From an uncultured Eubacteriales bacterium (GTDB lineage: Bacteria; Bacillota; Clostridia; Christensenellales; UBA1242), in the NCBI GenBank assembly GCA_949031345.1, contig CARNVA010000010.1:1-64000 (forward strand): DNA of 64,000 bases, written 5' to 3'. The notes beneath the pieces are model-generated. The model was not told the origin of the DNA and ran no database searches. It saw nothing but the letters and a program-made list of their open reading frames with translations. The position numbers were made by a program, and so were the translations under genes. This document shows, piece after piece, positions 40,776-48,618 of the stretch (position 1 is the stretch's first letter; the number at the start of each line of letters is the position of its first letter).

Positions 40776-42473
40776 ATGATAAACAATACACATGAAATTG
40801 AAAAACTTAAAAGAGAGGTTTGGTATTTAAAAACCATATATCTGCCAGCCTTAAACAAAAAGATTGAATTATTATCGGGCGACAGTGGTGCCTTTAAAGA
40901 ATTGTCATCAAAAGTAGATGAATTGACTTTGAAACTAAATGATTTGCAAAGTCAAGCGTCCTTAAATGCTGATGACATAGCCGAGGTAAGTCAGTGTCTT
41001 GCAAATCTATCAACCTCAGTGGAAGAAATTCTCGCCAGTGACGAATTGACCGAGCAGGCTTTAAACAAACTAAGCAGTGAAATAGCAAAAATTAAAACAA
41101 GCATTTCAGCTCTTGAAAGTGCAAAAACAACCCTTACCGCAGAGGTTTCAACCCTCAAAAATAAGGTCGCAGCAAACGAGACAAGCATATCAGCCATAAA
41201 TAATGACATAACTTCTCATGGGAATAGACTGACTCAACTTGAAGAGAATGATTTAACAAATGACCAGACCGTTGCTGCTCTTGCAACTGATTTAAATACT
41301 GCCAAAACGGATATTTCCAGTTTAAAAACGGCAAAAACCAGCATGCAAACTGATATTTCTTCGTTGAAAACAAGGGCGACAACCCTTGAAACGACTACAA
41401 CAAATCAAGGCAAGTCTATCACAAGTTTGCAGACAAGTGTGGCTGAAATACCTAAGCTTAACACTGCCTTAAACACTTTAAAGACCTCAGTCAGCACAAA
41501 TACGACGAACATAGGCAAGATAAACACCACTCTCACTTCTCACGGCAACAAACTGACCGAACTTGAAGAAAATGATTTGACAAACGACCAAACCGTTGCC
41601 TCTCTTGCAACTGATTTAAACACTGCAAAAACGGATATTTCCAGTTTAAAGACGGCAAAAACCAGCATGCAAACAGACATTTCTTCGCTGAAAACTAGGG
41701 CGACAAACCTTGAAACGACTACGACAAATCAAGGCAAGTCTATCACAAGCTTGCAGACAAGTGTGGCTGAAATACCTAAGCTTAACACCGCCTTAAACAC
41801 TTTAAAGACCTCAGTCAGCACAAATACGACGAACATAGGCAAGGTAAACACCACCCTCACCTCTCACGGCAACAAGCTGACCGAGCTTGAAGAAAACGAT
41901 TTGATAAATGACCAGACAGTTGCCGAGCTTGCAGGAAGTCTCAGCACTGCCAAAACAGATGTGTCAAATTTAAAAAACACCACCTCTTCACATACAACTT
42001 CCATTTCCAGTTTAAATACCAAATACAACACCTTGTCTGCAACAGTTGAAAGTCTGAAAAACAACTCTGGCGGCGGAGGCGGAGTGGTCACAGATGTCAT
42101 TTACGACATGAGAAGCACAAACGCAAGCATCAACAGAGGCTTCACCTCAGGCATTGTGGGCAACAAGTATTTTTCTTTTGACTTTTCGCCATACAAGAAA
42201 ATTCGGGTATACGCAAGTCTTTCCACCTGCGACTGCCAAACAGAAATTTCAGTAGCAGAGCGTTATAAACAAGATTTCTGCCTTTTTGCCATGAACAGCA
42301 CCTACACCGCTTTTCATTTTATGAAAGTTATGCTGGCCTCGCCTACACCAAATAGATTTACTGCTGCTGGCTATGCAAGCATAACTATCACTAAAAGCTC
42401 AGGTGCCGTCGCTCTTGAAAATGCCTCATCAAAAACCAATATGTTTGTCTATCGCATTGAAGGAATTAAATAA
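40776..42473 (+). CDS. Coiled-coil fibre-like protein with 108-aa tandem repeats
   Basis: The 565-aa protein has residues 1-430 as Leu/Thr/Ser-rich heptad-like coiled coil, without signal peptide or membrane helix. A 108-residue unit (LTELEENDLTNDQTVA, SLKTAKTSMQTDISSLKTRA, TNQGKSITSLQTSVAEIP) is repeated twice almost exactly and a third time in part. After a glycine linker (about 431-435) comes a 130-residue beta-rich end (FSFDFSPYKKIRVYASLS to SKTNMFVYRIEGIK) of the sort seen at the tip of phage tail fibres. No other phage genes are nearby. How it leaves the cell, if it does, is not apparent. GGAG precedes the ATG. Confidence 0.75.
   Translation: MINNTHEIEKLKREVWYLKTIYLPALNKKIELLSGDSGAFKELSSKVDELTLKLNDLQSQASLNADDIAEVSQCLANLSTSVEEILASDELTEQALNKLSSEIAKIKTSISALESAKTTLTAEVSTLKNKVAANETSISAINNDITSHGNRLTQLEENDLTNDQTVAALATDLNTAKTDISSLKTAKTSMQTDISSLKTRATTLETTTTNQGKSITSLQTSVAEIPKLNTALNTLKTSVSTNTTNIGKINTTLTSHGNKLTELEENDLTNDQTVASLATDLNTAKTDISSLKTAKTSMQTDISSLKTRATNLETTTTNQGKSITSLQTSVAEIPKLNTALNTLKTSVSTNTTNIGKVNTTLTSHGNKLTELEENDLINDQTVAELAGSLSTAKTDVSNLKNTTSSHTTSISSLNTKYNTLSATVESLKNNSGGGGGVVTDVIYDMRSTNASINRGFTSGIVGNKYFSFDFSPYKKIRVYASLSTCDCQTEISVAERYKQDFCLFAMNSTYTAFHFMKVMLASPTPNRFTAAGYASITITKSSGAVALENASSKTNMFVYRIEGIK
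41211..41930 (+). repeat. 324-bp in-frame tandem repeats in the fibre-like gene
   Basis: Units begin at 41211, 41535 and 41859, exactly 324 bp apart (108 codons). The first two are nearly identical in DNA, the third is partial (about 70 bp) before diverging. Such repeats favour expansion and contraction in frame. Confidence 0.95.
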
Positions 42474-42649
42474 ACTTAAAATTTACTTTAAAGAAAAACT
42501 AACTGAAAATAAAAATAATATTATAAGAAATAAAATAAGTTTTTATAAAATTGATATATTAAATTATTTTATAAATTTATTTATTATATTTGGTTTTATT
42601 TAATTTAGTATAAACCAAAACTTGTTTATTAAACACAATCTTTAATTTT

Positions 42650-42681
42650 GACCTCTTAAAAATAAGAGGTCTTTTTTTTAT
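42650..42681 (+). terminator. Strong terminator before the cad promoter
   Basis: GACCTCTT / AAGAGGTC 8-bp stem with nine Ts, 177 nt past the fibre gene's stop. Confidence 0.85.
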
Positions 42682-42715
42682 TTGAAACATTTTATAAAAA
42701 ATTTCTATAAAAGGC

Positions 42716-42780
42716 TTGACAATTGAATAAGTATTCAACTATAATCAAAATAGTTGAACAATTATTCAATCGTTTGAATA
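42716..42780 (+). promoter_or_regulatory. cad promoter with ArsR/SmtB-type operators
   Basis: TTGACA (42716-42721) and TATAAT (42740-42745) are 18 nt apart. The spacer is filled by the palindrome TTGAATAAGTATTCAA (42723-42738). A second one, TTGAACAATTATTCAA (42754-42769), lies downstream and overlaps a third, TATTCAA-TCGT-TTGAATA (42763-42780). Repressor bound at the first would cover both promoter elements; metal would release it. Confidence 0.85.
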
Positions 42781-42821
42781 TAATTGTGTTATAGCACATT
42801 TACAAAAAATGGAGGTAAATC

Positions 42822-43226
42822 ATGACAAATATGGCTAAGAAGGTATGCGAAAATAAGAAAGGTTGCGACTGCAATTTGCTTCACAAAGAAGCTGTTGAAA
42901 GCACACTTAAGAATATGCCTAGTGATGAAATATTGCTTGAAATGGCAGATTTTTATAAAGCGCTTTCAGACAGCACAAGAATTAAGATTATGGCTGCGCT
43001 TTCACAAAACGAGCTTTGCGTATGTGACATTTCAACTATTTTAAACATGACAAAATCAGCAATATCACACCAGCTTCAAAATCTGAAAGAAATGAATTTA
43101 ATCAAAAGCCGCAAGCACGGCAAGGAAGTTTTTTACAGCTTGGCTGATAGACATATTGAGGAAGTCTTTGAAGTAAGTATGGAGCATGTATTGGAGGACT
43201 TTGATGAAAAAGAAAGTAAGAATTGA
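42822..43226 (+). CDS. cadC: CadC-type ArsR/SmtB metal-sensing repressor
   Basis: The 134-aa winged-helix repressor has the metal-binding box ELCVCDIS, and N-terminal cysteines (CENKKGCDCN) complete the alpha3N site for Cd/Pb/Zn as in CadC. The recognition helix lies in MTKSAISHQLQNLKEM. It represses its own operon by binding the palindromes in the promoter. It overlaps the start of the ATPase gene by 23 nt. A GGAGG precedes the ATG. Confidence 0.93.
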   Translation: MTNMAKKVCENKKGCDCNLLHKEAVESTLKNMPSDEILLEMADFYKALSDSTRIKIMAALSQNELCVCDISTILNMTKSAISHQLQNLKEMNLIKSRKHGKEVFYSLADRHIEEVFEVSMEHVLEDFDEKESKN

Positions 43227-45258
43227 AGGTCTTGACTGCCCCAACTGTGCACGCAGTCTTGAAATAGAAATAAACAAGCTTGACAGTGTTAAATGGGCTA
43301 AACTCGACTTTTTAAAATCATCGCTTGAGTTTGACTGCGACAACTTTCAAACTGCAATTGAGGACATAGAAAAAGTCACAAAAGAGCTTGAGCCTGATGC
43401 AAAGCTTATAAAAAACAATGAAAAAAGCAATAAAAAGGCTTTTAAAAGCTTAATTTTAGACCTTTTTACCCTGTTTTTAGGAATAACCATTGGAATTATC
43501 ATATTTTTCGTGAGAATGCCGACTTGGAGTTATTGGCTGCTTTATTCGTTAAGTGCGCTTGCTCTTGGCTATAAAACCTATTACAAAGCAGTGCGACTTC
43601 TTTTTAAGGGAATTGTAAATGAAAACCTTTTAATCACCATATCAGTCATCGGTGCATCTATTGTAAGCGAGCACATGGAAGGGCTTATGGTGATTGCGTT
43701 ATATTCAATTGGAAAGATATTTGAAGGTTTGGCTGTTGACAAATCAAGAAAATCCATTGAAGCTCTTGCCAAAATTCAGCCAGAGTTTGCAGTCGTTGTT
43801 GATGAAAATGGAAATGAGCAAAAGCTCGCACCTGAAGAAGTTGAAAAGGGCTCGATTATAATAGTTAAGCCTGGCGAAAAAGTGGCAATTGATGGAATAA
43901 TAATTGACGGCGAATGTGATTTCAACATGCAAAGTTTGACAGGCGAAAGTTTGCCAGTTAAGCTAGGTTATGGTCAAGAAGTGCTGTCAGGAGCAATAGC
44001 TTTAAACGGCGTTGTCAAAATCAAGACTTCGCAAAGTTATTCAAACAGCACCATAAGTAAAATTATGGAACTTGTCGAGCATGCCTCACAAAACAAATCT
44101 AAAACAGAAACATTTATTTCAAAATTGACAAAATATTATACTCTTGGCATCATCGCCCTATCGCTTATAGTTTGGGCAATCGTTTGGGCAGTGACCAAAG
44201 ATTTCAATTCAGCCATCTACCGCGGTCTTATCTTCCTTGTCATCTCCTGCCCTTGCGCATTTGCGATATCTGTTCCGCTCACCTATTTCTCTGGCCTTGG
44301 CAATGCGTCAAAAAATGGCATTTTAATCAAAGGCTCAAACTATCTTGACGCATGTGCAAAGATTAAAATCATGGCTTTTGACAAAACTGGCACGCTTACA
44401 AGCGGACAGTTTAAAATAGATAAAATCATCTCATATAGCCAAAATATCAGTGAGGACGACCTGCTCGAAATTGCTGCGAAGGGAGAGCAGTTTTCAATTC
44501 ACCCTCTTGCAAAAGCAATTGTCAGCGAAGCAGAAAAATTGGAAAGTTTTTCAAAAAACAATGAACAAATTGAAAACTTAAAAGAGATAGGCGGAAAAGG
44601 AATTGAGTTTTCGCTCAGCGGCAAGAATTATTTTGTCGGCCGACAGAATAATAATGAGATTGAAACTGTTGTGGAAATTTATGAAAATGATATAAAGCTT
44701 GGTGAAATTGTGCTGAGCGACCAAATCAAGCCTACTTCAAAAGAAGCAATTGCTAGACTTAAAAAGCAAGGCATAAAAACTCTGCTTTTATCTGGTGATA
44801 ATAAGGGAAGTGTTGAAAGAGTATCAAGACAACTGGAAATCGATCAAAGCCATTTTGGCTTGCTTCCTCAAGATAAATACAACCTTATAGAAAGCCTTAA
44901 AAATGGCAAGGATACGGTTGGTTATGTAGGTGACGGAATAAATGACGCGCCATCCTTAACTTTATGCGATGTCGGCTTCAGCATGGGCATAAACGGCTCG
45001 CCTGCCTCAATTGAGGCTTCTGATATTGTTCTTGTTGATGACAACCCTCAAAAGATAGCTTCAGCAATAAAGATTTCAAAGTTTACTAAAAAAATCGTGC
45101 TTGAAAATATCATTCTTTCAGCTGCAATTAAAGTCATATTTCTTGTTCTTGGCTCGGTTGGCATAACCGGCATGCTCAGCGCAGTGTTTGCTGATGTTGG
45201 AGTTACGCTTATAGCAATATTAAACAGTTTGAGGGCTTTAAAACACAAACTTAAATAA
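43204..45258 (+). CDS. cadA: Cd2+/Zn2+/Pb2+-exporting P1B-type ATPase
   Basis: 684-aa heavy-metal pump. It has an N-terminal HMA domain with GLDCPNC (residues 9-15), six to eight membrane helices with the SCPC motif (Cys349-Pro-Cys351), the phosphorylation site DKTGTLT (Asp393), the SIHPLAKA HP locus and GDGINDAPS. It exports soft divalent metals, guarded by CadC. The start at 43204 is preferred over an earlier frame opening because GGAGG lies 6 nt before it and the HMA domain follows directly. HMA domains with CPC and no Asp/His extension fit the cadmium/zinc group. Confidence 0.95.
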   Translation: MKKKVRIEGLDCPNCARSLEIEINKLDSVKWAKLDFLKSSLEFDCDNFQTAIEDIEKVTKELEPDAKLIKNNEKSNKKAFKSLILDLFTLFLGITIGIIIFFVRMPTWSYWLLYSLSALALGYKTYYKAVRLLFKGIVNENLLITISVIGASIVSEHMEGLMVIALYSIGKIFEGLAVDKSRKSIEALAKIQPEFAVVVDENGNEQKLAPEEVEKGSIIIVKPGEKVAIDGIIIDGECDFNMQSLTGESLPVKLGYGQEVLSGAIALNGVVKIKTSQSYSNSTISKIMELVEHASQNKSKTETFISKLTKYYTLGIIALSLIVWAIVWAVTKDFNSAIYRGLIFLVISCPCAFAISVPLTYFSGLGNASKNGILIKGSNYLDACAKIKIMAFDKTGTLTSGQFKIDKIISYSQNISEDDLLEIAAKGEQFSIHPLAKAIVSEAEKLESFSKNNEQIENLKEIGGKGIEFSLSGKNYFVGRQNNNEIETVVEIYENDIKLGEIVLSDQIKPTSKEAIARLKKQGIKTLLLSGDNKGSVERVSRQLEIDQSHFGLLPQDKYNLIESLKNGKDTVGYVGDGINDAPSLTLCDVGFSMGINGSPASIEASDIVLVDDNPQKIASAIKISKFTKKIVLENIILSAAIKVIFLVLGSVGITGMLSAVFADVGVTLIAILNSLRALKHKLK

Positions 45259-45300
45259 AAAATAAACGTTTTAATTAAAAATCGTAAAAAGCAATAATTT

Positions 45301-45335
45301 AAGGCAATGAGCATTTAACCATTGCCTTTTTTTTG
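45301..45335 (+). terminator. Terminator after cadA
   Basis: AAGGCAATG / CATTGCCTT 9-bp stem followed by eight Ts. Confidence 0.9.
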
Positions 45336-45407
45336 TTGCAAAATTTTATTTGCAATTTCATTTTCGTTTTATTTTAAAATATGCTACAATATTTGCAAGG
45401 AGAAATT

Positions 45408-46382
45408 ATGAATTCTTTTGAAAGCAGAATAAATTTAAATTCATCTCTTCAAGACCTTTCAATCGCCGTTTGCAAGCACTACAAGCTTGGTCAGTTTGAA
45501 TCTTGCAGACTTATTGAAATTGGTTATGAAGACTTCAACTTCATTCTTGTTGCTGACAATAAAAAATATCTAGTAAAAGCACTTGCCAATTTTCGCAGCA
45601 AAGAAGATTGTGAAAACTTGACAGCACGTGCAGTTGCAGCCTGCGAACATAAAATTTCTTGCCCACGCATTTATGAAGTCAACGGCAAATTTCTCAATTA
45701 TATTACACTCAATGAAAATACCTATCGTATAATCGTAATGGATTTAATTGATGGAAAGGACTTTTATTCTCTTGGTCAACTTCCAAATGATGACGAATTA
45801 AAAATAATAGCCAAAGAACTTGCTCAGCTTAACAACATTGACTTTCAGCCCCCTTTCATTTATGACCACTGGGCAATAATAAACTTTGAAAAAGAATATC
45901 AAGAGAATATTCATCTCATAACTGGTCAAGACAGAATTTTGATTGATGGCGTATTTGAAAGTTTTAAAGAGATTGATATGCATAAGCTTAAATTTGGATT
46001 TGTGCATGGCGATATCATTGTGACCAATATTATAAAAGAAAATGAAACAGGAAAGCTTTTCTTTATTGACTTTTCTGTATCAAATTATCAGCCACGCATA
46101 GTTGATATGGCCGTTTCTCTATGCGACCTATGCCTTGACCTTGATGACCAAGCTGAAATCAAAAAGCGAATGAATCTGTTTATAAAAGCCTATGAAAGCA
46201 TTTCCCCTCTTTCAGATTATGAGAAAAAATGCCTCAACGTCTTCTTAGCCGCACATCAGGCCATGACCATCATTCAAACAACAAGAGAAAAACTTTTAAA
46301 CAACAATGACAGCGAAGAAAATGAGGACTTCTTACGCAAAGGTCAAGAGGGGTTAAGAATGGTGTTAAATCATTTGATCTAG
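45408..46382 (+). CDS. APH-fold phosphotransferase (homoserine-kinase II-like)
   Basis: The 324-aa small-molecule kinase has the APH/choline-kinase fold. The catalytic loop FVHGDIIVTN (Asp and Asn) is followed by the metal-binding FIDFSVS. The N-lobe contains YLVKAL (Lys of the ATP site). No substrate-specific signature is visible, so it could be a homoserine kinase, aminoglycoside or amino-sugar kinase. The start at 45408 follows AAGGAG by 6 nt; the frame opens 27 nt earlier without a ribosome binding site. Confidence 0.8.
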   Translation: MNSFESRINLNSSLQDLSIAVCKHYKLGQFESCRLIEIGYEDFNFILVADNKKYLVKALANFRSKEDCENLTARAVAACEHKISCPRIYEVNGKFLNYITLNENTYRIIVMDLIDGKDFYSLGQLPNDDELKIIAKELAQLNNIDFQPPFIYDHWAIINFEKEYQENIHLITGQDRILIDGVFESFKEIDMHKLKFGFVHGDIIVTNIIKENETGKLFFIDFSVSNYQPRIVDMAVSLCDLCLDLDDQAEIKKRMNLFIKAYESISPLSDYEKKCLNVFLAAHQAMTIIQTTREKLLNNNDSEENEDFLRKGQEGLRMVLNHLI

Positions 46383-46481
46383 TTTTTAACTTAGATTTTG
46401 TTGTTTTTTTAAACATAACATTAAAAACAAAAAACATTTAATTGTGCATATTGCATTTATAATGAAAAAACAAGGAGAAAT

Positions 46482-47273
46482 ATGTATAGCAAAACAGATA
46501 GACAAAATGTAGTTGATAAATTGGTGGCAATCTTTTCAAATTTTAATGAAGTCAATGGCATATATCTTGTTGGCTCTAATGCCAGAGGAGATGCCGACAT
46601 ATACAGCGACGTTGACATTTCAATAATCATTGAAGATGACAGTGTTGAAAAATTATGGAAAGCTGCAGAAAGGGTTCTCTTAACCACTTTCACCCCTTTC
46701 CGCCACTTTAATCAATATTACAATGAACAAAGCTTTTTAATAGGTTTATGCCTTGACAATGGTCTTGAAGTAGATATTGGATTTTGCAGCAAAGCTCAGT
46801 TTATAAAACAAAAGACTTCAAGAAAAGGTATGGATACACTGCCACTTTTCAGTAAAGATAATTTTATTTTGCCAGAAGTTCAATTAAGTATAAGTAAAAA
46901 TGTATCTGAGCTTATTGAAAATCGAAACAACGATTTATGGTATGACTTTACAAACTCCTTCATTGCCCTTAAACGCAACCAGCTTTTTAGAGCAGCAAAT
47001 GGAATTGAATCTATTCGCAGTCAACTGCTTGAAATATATGCAAAAGCAAAAGGGCTTGAGCATAAGCATTACAGACATATAGATATGTTTGAAAAAGAAT
47101 TGAAGGAAGAATTCTTAGCCACCTACAGCAACGCCAGTCTTTCTTCTTTTAAAGAAAGTCTTGAGAGGCTGCTTGAAATCTTTTTAAAGTTGTTGAAAGA
47201 ATTTGGCCGTGGTGATGAGGCAAAGGAATATCAAGAGCATTTTGAAAGGTTTGTAAAAGAAATCAAACTTTAA
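46482..47273 (+). CDS. Nucleotidyltransferase (NTP_transf_2 superfamily)
   Basis: The 263-aa protein has the pol-beta-type core GSNARGDADIYSDVDISI (GS, then the catalytic SDVD) and the third acidic residue in LEVDIGFC. The C-terminal half is helical, as in aminoglycoside adenylyltransferase-like proteins. It would transfer a nucleotide to a small molecule or protein; which is unknown. The 80 nt between this and the kinase upstream contain no obvious terminator, so the two may be cotranscribed. AAGGAG precedes the ATG. Confidence 0.8.
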   Translation: MYSKTDRQNVVDKLVAIFSNFNEVNGIYLVGSNARGDADIYSDVDISIIIEDDSVEKLWKAAERVLLTTFTPFRHFNQYYNEQSFLIGLCLDNGLEVDIGFCSKAQFIKQKTSRKGMDTLPLFSKDNFILPEVQLSISKNVSELIENRNNDLWYDFTNSFIALKRNQLFRAANGIESIRSQLLEIYAKAKGLEHKHYRHIDMFEKELKEEFLATYSNASLSSFKESLERLLEIFLKLLKEFGRGDEAKEYQEHFERFVKEIKL

Positions 47274-47309
47274 ATAAATTAGAAAAGAAAAACATAAGGA
47301 GAAAAAAAA

Positions 47310-47618
47310 ATGATTGATTTAAACGAAATACAAAAACAAATTTATCAAAACAAAGTAAACAAGGGTTTTAATTTAACTGACATTTGCAAAGAATTTTGCT
47401 ATATTTATGGCGAAGTAGGCGAAGCTTATGAAGCTTACAACAAAAATTATGACCGCAAAGAACTTGGAATGGAGCTTGCTGACATTGCGATATATCTTCT
47501 TGGGCTTTGCGAAATTCTTGGTTTTTCACTTGAAGATGAAGTGCTTAAGAAAATAAAGATAAATGAAAGACGCATTTATATTGATGGCAAAAAGATTGAG
47601 CCAAAAGATGATGAATAA
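47310..47618 (+). CDS. MazG-like nucleotide pyrophosphohydrolase
   Basis: A 102-aa protein with the all-alpha NTP pyrophosphatase pattern: a first helix with GEVGEAYEAYNK (Glu-x-x-Glu type) and ELGMELADIAIYLLGL (the E-x-x-D pair). Small MazG-like enzymes convert NTPs to NMP and pyrophosphate, often cleaning modified nucleotides. It is 36 nt after the nucleotidyltransferase, probably the same operon. AAGGAG precedes the ATG. Confidence 0.82.
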   Translation: MIDLNEIQKQIYQNKVNKGFNLTDICKEFCYIYGEVGEAYEAYNKNYDRKELGMELADIAIYLLGLCEILGFSLEDEVLKKIKINERRIYIDGKKIEPKDDE

Positions 47619-47648
47619 AAAAAGCGGACACAATTCCGCTTTTTTTAT
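47617..47648 (+). terminator. Terminator after the MazG-like gene
   Basis: AAAAAAAGCGGA / TCCGCTTTTTTT stem with T-run, also usable from the other side. Confidence 0.85.
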
Positions 47649-47710
47649 ATTATTTTCAATTCAAATTCTATATTTTAATTTAAAAGTTTTTTATTTTTTT
47701 AAGCTTTTTT

Positions 47711-48466
47711 CTAGCCTTCCATTATCATCTTGTCTGCAATAAGGGCAATAAGCTCGCCATTGGTTGGCTTGTCATTTGCTCCATAAATTTGAAGGCCAAA
47801 CAAACTGTTGATATTTTCAATCTTTCCCCTATTCCAAGCGACCTCAATGGCATGACGCATTCCGCGTTCTACCTTCGACGAGCTTGTTGAAAACTTTTCT
47901 GCAATTGTTGGATAAAGACGCTTTGTAATTGACGCAATAATATCTGGGTCAACCACGGCAAGTTTAACTGCCTCTCTTAAGAATTGATAACCCTTGATAT
48001 GTGCAGGAATGCCAATGCTGATGAAAATGTTTGCAATTTTCTCATCCAAGACTTTGTCGCTGTCAGCATTCAAAAGTGGATTTGCAAGGTCTTTAAGTCT
48101 CTCTTCAAGATTTTCTGGTGATACAGGTTTTACCATAAAATAACTTGCACCCTCTTTCATAGCCTTTGAAATAAAGCCAGCATGTGAAAGATTTGAAACA
48201 AAGATGATTTTTGGAAGTCTTGCGCCCATTTCACTTTTAAGCATTTCAAGCACTTTAAATCCATCAGCGCCAGCAAGAAGCACTTCAGTGACAAGGAAAT
48301 CAGGTTTTAATGAAACCACTTCGCCTGCAATGACCATGCCGTCACTGCCCATTCCTACCACTTCAAACTCTTCATTTTTTGCGTCAAAATAATTTTTAAG
48401 TTTTTCCAGTTCTTCCTGTTCTGAATCTGCAAGATATACTTTAATTTTTTTTGTTGTGTTGTCCAT
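47711..48466 (-). CDS. spo0A: Spo0A homologue with Glu at the phosphorylation site
   Basis: 251 aa. The C-terminal half is unmistakable Spo0A: GIPAHIKGYQFLREA, SITKRLYPTIAEKF, VERGMRHAIEVAWNRG and KPTNGELIALIADK, the sporulation-regulator DNA-binding domain. The N-terminal receiver is altered. The phospho-accepting Asp of LDIIMP is replaced (LVTEVLLAGADG, Glu61), and the acidic pair is reduced to ADSE; the switch Ser (FVSN, Ser91) and the Lys of VKPV (Lys113) remain. It may act without phosphorylation, with Glu mimicking the active state, or be controlled some other way. GGAG and a hairpin (GTTGCAA / TTGCAAC) precede the ATG; 0A-like boxes lie 110-137 nt upstream. Confidence 0.95.
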   Translation of the reverse strand: MDNTTKKIKVYLADSEQEELEKLKNYFDAKNEEFEVVGMGSDGMVIAGEVVSLKPDFLVTEVLLAGADGFKVLEMLKSEMGARLPKIIFVSNLSHAGFISKAMKEGASYFMVKPVSPENLEERLKDLANPLLNADSDKVLDEKIANIFISIGIPAHIKGYQFLREAVKLAVVDPDIIASITKRLYPTIAEKFSTSSSKVERGMRHAIEVAWNRGKIENINSLFGLQIYGANDKPTNGELIALIADKMIMEG

Positions 48467-48483
48467 TTATTTCTCCTTTACCT

Positions 48484-48504
48484 GTTGCAATCTCTTCTTG
48501 CAAC
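48484..48504 (-). promoter_or_regulatory. Leader hairpin of spo0A
   Basis: Perfect 7-bp stem GTTGCAA / TTGCAAC with a 7-nt loop, ending about 7 nt before the ribosome binding site AAAGGAG. Confidence 0.5.
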
Positions 48505-48536
48505 CTCGATATATAAAAGATAGCACATAAATTTTA

Positions 48537-48577
48537 CAAAAAAAAGCATAACTCGCACAAAAATATGGCGAGTTATG
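48537..48577 (-). terminator. Terminator after the 457-aa lipoprotein gene
   Basis: Perfect 10-bp stem CATAACTCGC / GCGAGTTATG, 11-nt loop and eight Ts on the minus strand. It separates the lipoprotein transcript from spo0A. Confidence 0.85.
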
Positions 48578-48603
48578 TCGTAATCTGTCGGATTTTGTCG
48601 AAA
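48576..48603 (+). promoter_or_regulatory. Three phased 0A-like boxes upstream of spo0A
   Basis: TGTCG occurs at 48576, 48586 and 48596, spaced exactly 10 bp. The last lies in TTTTGTCGAAA, which matches the Bacillus Spo0A consensus (TTTGTCRAA / TGTCGAA). Three same-face sites 110-137 nt upstream of the spo0A start fit autoregulation by the protein encoded next door. Confidence 0.6.
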
Positions 48604-48618
48604 CTATTTTTTACCTGC

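Larger units (their letters stand above)
42474..42821. other. Intergenic region with terminator and cad promoter/operators
   Basis: Apart from the terminator at 42650 and the cad control region at 42716-42780, this is AT-rich DNA without a gene. Confidence 0.8.

Noticed and set aside
40776..42473. Prophage remnant
   Set aside because: Only the fibre-like gene suggests phage; there is no integrase, capsid, tail, lysis or attachment site around it.
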